In this document: piece after piece, positions 45,535-54,241 of the stretch
How positions within the stretch are numbered: the stretch's first letter is position 1
Layout of the letters: every line of letters begins with the position of its first letter
NCBI RefSeq assembly: GCF_027587205.1
Contig: NZ_JAPDOD010000011.1
Span: forward strand, 1 to 64,000
Reading direction: 5' to 3'
Origin: Solirubrobacter ginsenosidimutans
Lineage (GTDB): Bacteria; Actinomycetota; Thermoleophilia; Solirubrobacterales; Solirubrobacteraceae
Length of the DNA: 64,000 nt
Program-made: the position numbers and the translations under genes
Notes under the pieces: generated by a model
Database searches by the model: none
The model's input: only the letters and a program-made list of their open reading frames with translations
Told to the model about the DNA's origin: nothing

Positions 45535-46720
45535 ATGGAAACGGCCACGCTCGTGGCGCACGTCATCTGGGAGCCCGGGCGCGAGTACGCGCAGGCGCTG
45601 TTCGCGCACCTCTTCGAGGACTCCGACGATACGCCGGGCCTCCGCATCCCCGTGTACTTATCCGTGCGCGCCGCGCGCGCCGTGCCGCGGGACCTCGGCC
45701 GCGTGATCGCGCTCCACGCGGTAGCGCCGGAGCTTCGCCCGCAGACCCTCGCTGATCGTCTGAGCCACCGGCTGTGGGGTGGCGCTCGCGATGACCGGCT
45801 CACCGACGTCGCCCGCCGCCAGCAGGGACGGCAACGCCCGGAGCGGCACCGACCTGCTGGCTTCGTGAGCGTGGACCGCTGGCTCCGACGCCCGCTGAGC
45901 GGCATGGTGGTCGGCATCTCGGTCTCCGCGCCGCCGCCCGATGACCTGCTCGACCGCGGCCTGATCAGTGCCCACGTCAACCACATGTTCGTCGAGCTTG
46001 CGCGTCACCTGCTCGCGGCCGGGGCGACCCTCGCCTACGTTGGCGACCTGCGCCAGCGAGGGTTCACGAAGCAGCTCCAGCATCTGCTGATCGTCCACGC
46101 CCGACCGGGAGAACCTGAGCGTCGAGCGCGTGCAGCAGTACCTCGCGTGGCCGATCTACCACCGCCGGCGGCAGGCCGATCTGACGTTGATGCAGCACGC
46201 CAAGGTGACGCCCGTCCCGCCGCCGTTCGAGCACGTCCCGGACCCTGCGACGTTTCGGCACGACGCCTCGCCAGAGCTCGAGGGCTTTGGCGGCTGCGCC
46301 GGCTGCCGGGCCGACGTCGTCCGCGGCGCAACGCCCGCCCAGCTCACGCTGGCGTACCAGGTCGAGCACACGCCCGGCTACGGGGACCTCGTGGACCGCC
46401 TGGGGGACATCGACTACGCCTCGCTGCTCGACACGATCCGCCGCCATCGCGACACCAGCGTCCCCAACGGCCTGACTCCCGAAGAGAACGGGCAGCTGCT
46501 CGGCGACCTACCCAGCACGTTCACGGCGGAGCTGCCAACGTTGGCCGTTGCGCGCCAGTAGCTGTTGAGCGACCTGCAGCGGCTCAACGGCGTTCGCTTC
46601 GACGATGGCTCGCTGCCGCTGAGTGATTGGCCGGCGTTCGCGCACCAGCTCGCCTCGTCGCTCACTCAAGCCGACGTGTTCGCCGCGGCGCTCGAGTCGC
46701 TGGGCGTCGCCGATCCTTGA
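45535..46720 (+). pseudogene. TIR-like/SLOG/EAD effector gene, decayed
   Basis: Three modules can be read in order. First comes a TIR-like start (LVAHVIWEPGREYAQALFAH, LRIPVYLSV). Second is a SLOG-type nucleotide-sensing domain (GMVVGISVSAPPPDDLLD, LLAAGATLAYVGDLRQRGFT); after a frame change near 46100 it continues VQQYLAWPIYHRRRQADLTL, then LEGFGGCAGCRADVVRGATP and LTLAYQVEHTPGY. Third is an EAD end (LLSDLQRLNGVRFDDGSLPL). About 80 residues expected between PVPPPFEHVP and GFGGCAG are missing, and a TAG at 46559 interrupts the EAD just before LLSDLQ, where homologues have Gln. It is probably dead. Its EAD shows it once plugged into the same NTPase hubs. Confidence 0.6.
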
Positions 46721-46725
46721 CGCGT

Positions 46726-47037
46726 TCACGCCGCAAGGCGGCCGAGGATGCCGCGGAAGACGCTGCTTTCCTCACGCTCCGCGGTCAAGGCGACCGCCAT
46801 CTCCAGCCAATCCCGTAGCGGGACCGAGCCGTCCGCCAGGCGATCGACGCCGGCGAGCCGGCGGATGTCGCTCAGTACCTGCGTGCGCGGCTCTGCCATG
46901 GCCGGCAGCTGGCCCGCGACGAACCGCTGATTCACGTTGCCGAGCAGGATCTTGCGCCGTCCAGGGTCACCCAGGCCTGTGGTGAGGGCGGCGTCGACCA
47001 GCGCTTGGATCTCGGCTTCGGGAATCGGCAAGCTCAC
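46726..47037 (-). CDS. Stand-alone EAD (adaptor) protein, 103 aa
   Basis: The start is the GTG at 47037, overlapping the STAND gene's TGA as GTGA, so translation is coupled. The whole protein is one effector-associated domain: IPEAEIQALVDAALTTGL, LLGNVNQRFVAGQLP, VLSDIRRLAGVDRLADGSVP and LRDWLEMAVALTAE. It aligns over its full length with residues 1-~100 of the EAD-trypsin in operon A, including an identical DGSVPLRDWL. No effector is fused. It could be a bridging adaptor between the operon B NTPase and EAD effectors encoded elsewhere, a decoy/inhibitor, or the stump of an effector gene that lost its catalytic part. The intact coupling favours a real gene. Confidence 0.75.
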   Translation of the reverse strand: MSLPIPEAEIQALVDAALTTGLGDPGRRKILLGNVNQRFVAGQLPAMAEPRTQVLSDIRRLAGVDRLADGSVPLRDWLEMAVALTAEREESSVFRGILGRLAA

Positions 47038-49673
47038 GCCCCGAGAGCAAGCGCCACGGCGTGTCGCACGGACGGGCTGCCCGGCGCCGCCGCGAGTGCG
47101 CTCTTGAAGAGTTCGTCGAGACGGCCTACTAATTGAGCCTGGTCGAGGGCTCGCGCCCACGCCTGTCGCGCTTCGTCCTCAGGGCCTGGCTCCAGTCGGC
47201 CGGCCAGCACGTCGAACAATTCGGGCGCGTTGTCGTCGGCCAGCGCGGACGCGATGTCCCCGCGCCGCTCCTGATCCAGCCGGCCGACGCCGGCGACACG
47301 AAGCGCGCGCGCCAAGACCTGCGGTGCATCACGCCCGACTTCGGCGGCGACCGCGCGTGCGAGGTCCTCGTGCGCGGCGAGCTGCGCGTCGGACGCCGCA
47401 TCGAACTGCGCGACAAGCCGCTCCGTCAGGTAGTGCACCGCCCCCGGGTCCTCTCGATCTGTCCTGGCGGTCTGGAGCCGAAGGCGGCGGAGATCGAGCC
47501 CGAGGAGGCGGATGCAGTCAGGTTCGTACGAGGCGGCGCCGACCGCCTCGTCGAGGTACCGGCCGGCGCTCACCGCATCCTCACCGGCCAGGTCCGCCGC
47601 GAGCTCCAACAGGACGACGATGGCTCCCGGGCTGCCGTCACGCCGCGTCGTATCGATTGCTGCATCGATCAACGCGCGGGCTTCGGCGATCCTTCCAAGC
47701 TGGGCGAGGGCCCGGGCCTCGAGCGCGTACAGCGGACTGTCGGGACCGCGTGACGATCGCTGCCTGAGGCGCTCCAGCGCTGCACCGGGTTCGCCTACGG
47801 CGAGCAGGTCCGCCGCGCCACGCGCCGCGTCCCGCTCCCAGGTGACATCGGAGAGCTGAGCGAGCAGGCTCGGGTCGAGCTCGGAGCCCAATCGGGAAGC
47901 GAGAGTCGCCCGGCTCCTCGCCGGCAGCTCGGTCTCAGCGCCTCGCAGATATCGCTCCACTCCCGCGACCCAGCGGTCGTCGACGTTCTGGCCCAACCGG
48001 AGCCGGTGATACAGCTCCTCCGCGCGCGCTTCGGTCCCGTCTCGAACGGAATAGAAGTCGACCGCTCGTGTGTCGAGAGCGCGCACCTCCGCAGGCGACT
48101 CCTGCTGAACGAATGGCAGAAGGGCGCGACGGAGGTCGGGGCGATATCGGAGTACGCCATCGTCCTCGCCGACGCTGACGAGCGCACTCTCGCGGCGGAT
48201 GCTCTCGAACAGCTCGGCGGGCGACCTCGCATCAGCGTCAAACTCGATCGCGGGAGTCAGGACTTCGTCGATCACCTCCGGAGTTACCCGCCGCAACACG
48301 AGCATCAAAGGCATCAGCCTGCGGACGTCTGGATCGGGGATGTGCGCGACGAGGCGGCTGTAGAGCGCGGCCTGGATTGCGTTCTCCCCCACCGTGAGCA
48401 CGCGCCGTGAAGTGGGGAGATCTGTAAGCGGGCCTCCCTCCTGCGCGAGCACCGCGGCGGCGAGCTTGAGGGCGAAAGGGCTTCCACCGATATGCCGGAC
48501 GACCTCGGCGGCCGTTTCAGGGTCTGTCCCTGCCGACGCTCTGACGTACGCCACCGCTGACTGTGTGTCGAGCTCCGCGAGTTCCAGCGTCGGGCACCGC
48601 AGGCCGCCTGGGGCGAGCTCCACCGGGCCGCGGCTCGCGATGATCGCGCGAAGTCCGGGATGCGCAACGGCGAGTCCTTCAAGGAATCGGCACAGCACCG
48701 CCTTGCCCGCGCCTTGATAAGCAAGCTCCTCGTATGAGTCGATCACGAACAGGAAGGTGGGATGGCCGGTCAGTTGGCTCAGCCGCGCGAGGCTCGCGAG
48801 CAACTCAGTCGCCTCTTCGAGCGTGCCTCGCGCGTCCGCCTCGCGCGACGGTGTGCCGGCGGCGGCCGCCTCGATCGCGAGCTGGCTTGCCGCGACCCGC
48901 AGCCATGTACGCCAATCCGTGACGTCGAGTGCCGCGTCAGCAAAGTCCAGGTACACGAACGGCATCGACTGACCAGCCCCGGGGGCGGCATGATCGAGGA
49001 TGAACCGGCCGATCAGCGTCGTCTTGCCGACGCCGCCCGGTCCTGTCACCGCGAGCGGAGGTCGCCGCCCGCGGCTGCCGGCGTGCTTGCGGAGGGTTTG
49101 CAACTCGTGCACCCGGTCTGTGAACTGCTGCCCAGCGAGCCGCACGAACGGTTCGACGAGCCGCCGCCGGTCCAGCAGCGTACGCACCGCGCCCGGTTCT
49201 GGGACGTTGCTCACGAGCCCGTGCAGCCACCGGGCGGCCTGCAGGCTGGCGGACAGCTCCTCCATCGACTGCGAGTCCAGTGCAGGAGCCGAACCCCGGA
49301 TGTACGCCGCCAGCATCCGCTGCGACGGATCCTGCCGGCCGGCCTGCGCCGGGTTGGCGTCGAGGGCGCGCATCATCGCCACCCGGTCCTCGAACTCCGC
49401 GAGGATCTCGGCCCGGACGTTCGAGCGCAGCGTCCAGGCGGACCGCCGGCCGTGACCAGGGGCTGGCTGAAGGTCCTCAAAGAGGAGTCGCATGGCCTCA
49501 CCCGGCACGGCTGAACCGCCAAGCGGCGCTAGCTCCTCGGGATCGAACACCGTGAGCACCGCGGCGGCCCGTCGGTATCGCAGGCGCTCGGGGTCCGGCG
49601 GCGTGATCCCGCGGCCGAGGTCGCTCCTCTCGAGGAGCCGGGTTACCACCTCACCGGTCCATCGGCGTTCCAT
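47034..49673 (-). CDS. STAND NTPase with TPR-like repeats (operon B paralogue)
   Basis: This 879-aa protein parallels the 967-aa protein of operon A. It has the N-terminal domain with RRAAAVLTVFDPEELAPL, Walker A GPGGVGKTT (211-219), the shared MPFVYLDFADAALDVTDWRT region, Walker B LFVIDSYEEL (308-317), IIASRGP and GGSPFALKLA, and then helical TPR-like repeats (LYALEARALAQLGRIAEARA). The ATG follows the upstream TGA directly with no gap. It differs from its paralogue in the repeat region, as expected if that part recognises different triggers. It contains no effector domain. Confidence 0.8.
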   Translation of the reverse strand: MERRWTGEVVTRLLERSDLGRGITPPDPERLRYRRAAAVLTVFDPEELAPLGGSAVPGEAMRLLFEDLQPAPGHGRRSAWTLRSNVRAEILAEFEDRVAMMRALDANPAQAGRQDPSQRMLAAYIRGSAPALDSQSMEELSASLQAARWLHGLVSNVPEPGAVRTLLDRRRLVEPFVRLAGQQFTDRVHELQTLRKHAGSRGRRPPLAVTGPGGVGKTTLIGRFILDHAAPGAGQSMPFVYLDFADAALDVTDWRTWLRVAASQLAIEAAAAGTPSREADARGTLEEATELLASLARLSQLTGHPTFLFVIDSYEELAYQGAGKAVLCRFLEGLAVAHPGLRAIIASRGPVELAPGGLRCPTLELAELDTQSAVAYVRASAGTDPETAAEVVRHIGGSPFALKLAAAVLAQEGGPLTDLPTSRRVLTVGENAIQAALYSRLVAHIPDPDVRRLMPLMLVLRRVTPEVIDEVLTPAIEFDADARSPAELFESIRRESALVSVGEDDGVLRYRPDLRRALLPFVQQESPAEVRALDTRAVDFYSVRDGTEARAEELYHRLRLGQNVDDRWVAGVERYLRGAETELPARSRATLASRLGSELDPSLLAQLSDVTWERDAARGAADLLAVGEPGAALERLRQRSSRGPDSPLYALEARALAQLGRIAEARALIDAAIDTTRRDGSPGAIVVLLELAADLAGEDAVSAGRYLDEAVGAASYEPDCIRLLGLDLRRLRLQTARTDREDPGAVHYLTERLVAQFDAASDAQLAAHEDLARAVAAEVGRDAPQVLARALRVAGVGRLDQERRGDIASALADDNAPELFDVLAGRLEPGPEDEARQAWARALDQAQLVGRLDELFKSALAAAPGSPSVRHAVALALGA

Positions 49674-50783
49674 TCACGCCTCGGCCGCCCGCTCCAGGGC
49701 ATCGCTCGCGGCCCGCAGGCGCGCCGCCATCCGCTCGAGGCGGCCGTCATCCTCGGGCAGCCCGTTCATCACGTGAACCGTGGCGGCTGAGATCGCGTCG
49801 GGTAGGAACTCGCCCGGCAACCGTTCGAACAGCCTCTTGAAGAAATCGTCGACTTCGAACGTGCCGATGCTCGACGGGCTCGGAAGTTCCTCAAACTCGA
49901 TCGCGTGGGCAGGGACGCCGGCGAGCTCGCCCGGGAAGTCGATGAGGACGAGGCGTGTCCCACCGGGCAGAGTCGCGACGTCGCGTGCCAGCTGCCGGAT
50001 GAAGCTGAGGGTGTCGTCGCGGAAATCAGGCGCCCCGAAGCCGTCCAGCGCCAGCCACCAGTTGCCCCCGGCACGTGGGACCTCCGACAACGTCCAGCGA
50101 GATAGCGTGCGGGCGGCGCGTGCCGGTTCCTCGTCGACCTGCGGCAGCGACCAGGTGTCCCGGCCCATCCGGGCTACGAGATCGGCCGCGAGATCCACCG
50201 GTCCGTACACGGGCGTCATATCGCTGGGGAGCTCGACATGGGCGACACCGAACGCCCCCGACGCCTGACCGACGTGCGAGAGGAAACGCACCGTGTACGT
50301 CTTGCCGCTTCGCGGCGGTCCATTCACGATGAGGACGCGGGCATCGTCGAGCAGCCTGCGAACCGAGTGTCTCAGCGCGTACCGGTCTACGAACGGGAGG
50401 TTGCCGGCGAGCCGACGCGCGTCGATCGCGTCCTCGACGCTGACGCCCGCCGCCGGCTCCGGCTCCTCCGGCGGACTCGGTGCGTACACGACGCCGGACG
50501 GCCCTTCCGAGCGCAGGTGCTCGAGCAGCGCAGCGATCTCGTCGGTCTCGGGGAGCGCGGCGATCAGGCGCACGAGCCACGGCGGCAGATACCGCGATCC
50601 GAGCGTCTCGGCGAGGTGGAGCGCGTCGCTGGCGTAGTCACCGGGGAACTGGCAGTAACGCAGCTTCCTGAGGAACTCGCCGTCGCCGACGAGCGCGCCC
50701 ATGAACGCGCGCGGATTCTGCTCCAGAGCGATCCTGTCCTCCAGCGCCCGTGTGACGAATTGCCGCTCCGTGTAGGTCAGCAC
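49674..50783 (-). CDS. Small P-loop NTPase with N-terminal adaptor domain (operon B)
   Basis: The 369-aa protein is the counterpart of the operon A small NTPase. It has an N-terminal helical domain ending YLPPWLVRLIAALPET, then LPFVDRYALRHSVRRL, Walker A GPPRSGKT (155-162) and Walker B NWWLALDGFG (241-250), and a LVLIDFPGEL strand. Overall sequence identity with the operon A copy appears low to moderate, but the order of motifs and the PPWLV and PF-DR landmarks are kept. It is the promoter-proximal gene of operon B, and the next gene begins immediately after its stop. Confidence 0.7.
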   Translation of the reverse strand: MLTYTERQFVTRALEDRIALEQNPRAFMGALVGDGEFLRKLRYCQFPGDYASDALHLAETLGSRYLPPWLVRLIAALPETDEIAALLEHLRSEGPSGVVYAPSPPEEPEPAAGVSVEDAIDARRLAGNLPFVDRYALRHSVRRLLDDARVLIVNGPPRSGKTYTVRFLSHVGQASGAFGVAHVELPSDMTPVYGPVDLAADLVARMGRDTWSLPQVDEEPARAARTLSRWTLSEVPRAGGNWWLALDGFGAPDFRDDTLSFIRQLARDVATLPGGTRLVLIDFPGELAGVPAHAIEFEELPSPSSIGTFEVDDFFKRLFERLPGEFLPDAISAATVHVMNGLPEDDGRLERMAARLRAASDALERAAEA

Positions 50784-51045
50784 GTCGGTGGCGATTCTTC
50801 TCCGTCGGCCGGGTATGTGTCAATCGCGCCGTCGGATCGGGGAACCTCCGCGGCGGGCGCCGTCTCGGTGAAGCACGAAGGTTGGGCGCGAGCGCGACAA
50901 GGGAGCACGCATCAAACAGGCCCTCAACGGGGCAAAGCCGCGTGGCAGACTCGAAGCTCCTGGCGTCTGCGCTTCGCTAGGTCAGTCGCCCGCGCCCCCC
51001 CGCAAAATCTAACTCGACACGACGCCACTGGCAAGGGCCTTGTCG

Positions 51046-51520
51046 TCAGCGCACGTGCGGGATGGTGTGGATGAGCGTGTCGCTCTTGTCTGCGAGCCCG
51101 AGCCGGTGCCGCGCCCTCAGTAGCCGCCGCCGGGCCGCGGGGCGCTTCTTGTCGGACGCCAACAGATGCCCCTCGCGCAGCGGTGTGATCACCGTGCCGG
51201 GTAGCCGAGCCCTTCGACGCGCTGCGGCAGGTCGCGCCGCAGCCGCTCCGACGTCCGCCTGGGTAGCGTCGGATGATCACGTCGTCGTACTCGTCGCCCG
51301 CGAGCGTCCGCTTGATCGACTCGAACGCGTCCTCGCCGCCCAGCAAGCGTTCGACGCAGGGCTCGAGCAGGCCCGTCGGCCCGCTTGCGGCGTGCTCCTG
51401 CGCCGTCAGCGCCTCCTCCAGCGTCCAGTCGGCGGCTCGCCGCGACGCACGTTCGGGATCGCAGTGCGAAATGTGTGGGCCGCTCGAGCGCGCTCCGCTA
51501 GATCTCCTGCATGAGGACCG
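51046..51520 (-). pseudogene. Relic of a small universal-stress-like actinobacterial protein
   Basis: Three minus-strand frames assemble into one protein: GGEDAFESIKRTLAGDEYDD followed by VII, then (after a frame change near 51265) LPRRTSERLRRDLPQRVEGL, then (after another near 51200) TVITPLREGHLLASDKKRPA to the TGA at 51046. The sequence YDDVII...LPRR...RLRRDLPQRVEGLG is the end of a small family common in this class, whose members resemble universal stress proteins. Two frame changes make it non-functional as read here. Confidence 0.5.
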
Positions 51521-51756
51521 GCGTCGACGCGGCGCGGCGAAAATCAGCGTGCGATGCATCCGCCGACCAACTTAGGGCCGGAGCGAGCCCTAGTCAGTTG
51601 CTCGCGGTCAGGCGGCCGCGGAATATTGAGGTCCGGGCCTCCGTCCGGATCACGCAGCACACGTTGGACGAAGGCTCCGATGCCCGGACACACCAGCCTA
51701 CGGGAAGTCGCGGCGCGTCCGAATTGGAGCGGAAGTCCGAGTCGACGATCACGCGC

Positions 51757-52848
51757 TCGGAACCGGAGACCTGCGATCGCGCGCTCGCGCAGGCGTTTCT
51801 GGAGGCCGTCACCCCGGCCGGGGTCCAGGCCACCGCGCACGCCATCCAGACGCTGCAGGGCGAACACGACGAGCGGGTCGGACTGCAGCGGCTCGCCGTC
51901 GAGCGTGCCGTCTACGACGCCGAACGCGCGCGCCGGCAGTACGACGCCTGCGAACCCGAACACCGCCTCGTCGCCCGATCCCTCGAACGCGCGCTCGAGG
52001 CCGCGCTCGCCGAGCACGACGCCCAACAGCGCGCCCTCATCACGCTCGAGCAGCGCCGTCCCGTGCCGCTCGACGACGGCGAACGGCGCGCCCTGGCAGG
52101 CCTCGCGGGTGACCTCCCGCGCGTCTGGGCCGCGTCCACGACACTGATCGCGATCGCAAACAGCTTCTGCGTTCCCTACTCGACGACGTCGTCCTCACCG
52201 TCGACCGCCCGCACCAGCAGGCGCGCCTCGAGCTGTTCTGGCAAGGCGGGGCCACACCGAACTCGCCGTCATGCTCAACCGCGTTGCGGCCAAACGCACC
52301 GACACCTCCGAAGATCTCGTCGCGCTCATCCGGCGACTCGCCCAGCACAGCGCAGACGCCGAGATCGCCATGATCCTCGCCAAGCAAGGCCGGCGCACCG
52401 CCACCGGCCTGAGCTTCACTGCCACTCGCGTGGCTGGCATCCGCGAGCGCGCGCACATCCCCGCCGGCCCGCACCACCAAGCGACCCGCGACGATGGCGT
52501 CTCGATTCACGAAGCCGCCCGGCAACTCGGCGTCTGCACCCAGACGGTCCGCCGCTGGCTCCGCGAAGGCCTGCTGCCTGCTCAGCAAACCACGCCGCAC
52601 GCGCCCTGGCGGATCACGCTCACCGAAGACGTCGGCCGCCGCTTCACCCCCGCCGTCCCCGACGACTACGTCCGTCTCGCCGAGGCCGCAGCCCGAACCG
52701 GCCTCGCGCGCCAAACGATCCTCAACCAGGTCCGCCGCGGCGACCGCGACGCCATCCAAGTCACCCAAGGCCAACGCCGGGGGCTCCGCGTCCAACTCCA
52801 TCCCGACGAACAAGGCCTCTTGAACGACGAGGCGAGCGGCAGCCAATG
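51757..52848 (+). pseudogene. Large serine recombinase pseudogene (C-terminal part)
   Basis: The plus strand encodes the zinc-ribbon-proximal coiled coil and tail of a large serine recombinase: AQAFLEAVTPAGVQATAHAI, VYDAERARRQYDACEPEHRL, after a frame change near 52145 LRSLLDDVVLTVDRPHQQAR, and after another near 52250 ELAVMLNRVAAKRTDTSEDL. A helix-turn-helix tail follows (VSIHEAARQLGVCTQTVRRW) and ends at 52848. The resolvase domain with the catalytic Ser is missing. This is unrelated in its tail to the intact recombinase at 17-19 kb, so at least two serine-recombinase elements have visited the region. Confidence 0.7.
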
Positions 52849-53339
52849 ATGTCTCGAGTGCGTCGAGAAGTGCCACTTTCGCTCGCCTTCCCGTTGATGG
52901 AGCGGCCTGGCTTCCACGAGATCGATTTCCCACGTGTGGAGTGGAAAGATCGAGCACTCGCGCGACCACGGCGGCCCTGCGACGATCGCGTGCGGCCCAG
53001 GCGATCTCACAACCCGAGAGCGCGCGCAAACGCTGCTGTGGCACAGTCGCGCTTTTCACGACTCCGCTTGCGCGCCCGCACGGCGCAATCCGGCGGCACG
53101 CGGCGGGAGCTCCCGGCCAACTTAGAGAGCCCCGCCGCCAATACACAACGACACGGAGTTCGAGGGCGAGGGCCGGGGGCGGCCGACGCGGGTCGACTCC
53201 ATCGGCGATCGTCTCACGCGAGTGATCATCGGGCGCCCGGGCCGGCGGGCGTGACCACGGCACCACCTCGGGTGATTGGATCGACAACACCCTGCAACGG
53301 CTGGACAAGAGTTGCTGAGCGTGCTTAGAGTCAGCAGCG
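52849..53339. other. Intergenic region with no supported gene
   Basis: Short frames on both strands show Arg/Pro-rich composition typical of non-coding GC-rich DNA. It follows the recombinase relic and precedes the three-gene operon, whose promoter is probably in the last 100 bases. Confidence 0.4.
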
Positions 53340-53540
53340 ATGCCTGAGCAGGAGTTCAAGTGCCCCGAGTCCGGCTGCGGCCTGACCGTGGTGTACAGCG
53401 GTCGCGACGTCATCCCGGGCCTCGCTCTGCGGCGCAACGACCTCCCCGCGACCGCCGAACGCCGCACCGTCTACCTGACGTGCCACAACCATCACACGCG
53501 CGCGTACGAAGTCGTGATGAAGGGCGATGCCGATGAGTGA
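53340..53540 (+). CDS. Small zinc-ribbon-like protein
   Basis: The 66-aa protein MPEQEFKCPESGCGLTVVYS... has a Cys pair (FKCPESGCGL) and a second metal-site candidate, TCHNHHTRAY, separated by about 40 residues, as in small zinc ribbons. The stop overlaps the start of the next gene by several bases, so the three genes downstream of 53340 form one operon. Function unknown. Confidence 0.65.
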   Translation: MPEQEFKCPESGCGLTVVYSGRDVIPGLALRRNDLPATAERRTVYLTCHNHHTRAYEVVMKGDADE

Positions 53541-54240
53541 GCCGACGCCGCTCGAGGACCTCGTCGTCAACGATCGATACTGGCTCGGCCGCGGGCGCGA
53601 GCTCACGACAGGCTCTCTGACATTCCGGGAGAGCGCCGCGACGGCGCTGACCGGGGCCGTCGGCTGGTTCTGGACCGTCTATACGGTGGCCGCGCTGGTC
53701 GGCGTGGCCCTCGCCGACCGCGATGTCGGCCTGGCGGCCGGCGCCGCGCTTGCCGCGCCAGCGCTTCTGCTCCTGATCGCCTACCTCACGGCGACGTGGG
53801 CCGCCCTGCCGGTCGACATCGCCTTCGATCCTCGTGATCCGCTCGAGATCCGCGCCGCGCACATCGGCGCCGTCCGCGCCCTGAGCCGCCGGCTGCGGAT
53901 CACGGTCGGCCTGCTGATCGTATCCGCGGTGGCCGTCGCGATCGCGGTGACGGTCACCGCCACGATGAGCCCCGTCACCCTGGGGACGTTCGCGGCGCGG
54001 GTCGACAACACGAACACGATCTTGATCGGCGGCCGGTTCCCTCCCAACGCCGACGTGCAGTTCGTCGTGCGCTCGTCGAAGCCGGTGTATCGCGCGATGG
54101 CCTTGCGGGTCGCGGGCCCGAAGGGTGATCTCGACACGCGTGTGAACGGCGTCGCCGGCGGGACCACGTACAGCGTGACCGCGCAATGGGTTCAGGACAA
54201 GGCGACCTACGCGGTCACCCGCGAAGTGAAAGCGAGTTGA
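53533..54240 (+). CDS. Membrane protein with extracytoplasmic beta domain
   Basis: Starts at 53527 or 53533 are both possible, and both overlap the preceding gene. The ~235-aa product has three membrane helices: AVGWFWTVYTVAALVGVALA, VGLAAGAALAAPALLLLIAY and ITVGLLIVSAVAVAIAVTVT. The C-terminal ~90-residue region (GTFAARVDNTNTILIGGRFP to SVTAQWVQDKATYAV) has the look of a beta sandwich outside the membrane. No family recognised. It is the middle gene of the operon, with its stop one base before the next ATG, which suggests a membrane partner for the HExxH protein. Confidence 0.65.
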   Translation: MSEPTPLEDLVVNDRYWLGRGRELTTGSLTFRESAATALTGAVGWFWTVYTVAALVGVALADRDVGLAAGAALAAPALLLLIAYLTATWAALPVDIAFDPRDPLEIRAAHIGAVRALSRRLRITVGLLIVSAVAVAIAVTVTATMSPVTLGTFAARVDNTNTILIGGRFPPNADVQFVVRSSKPVYRAMALRVAGPKGDLDTRVNGVAGGTTYSVTAQWVQDKATYAVTREVKAS

Positions 54241-54241
54241 C

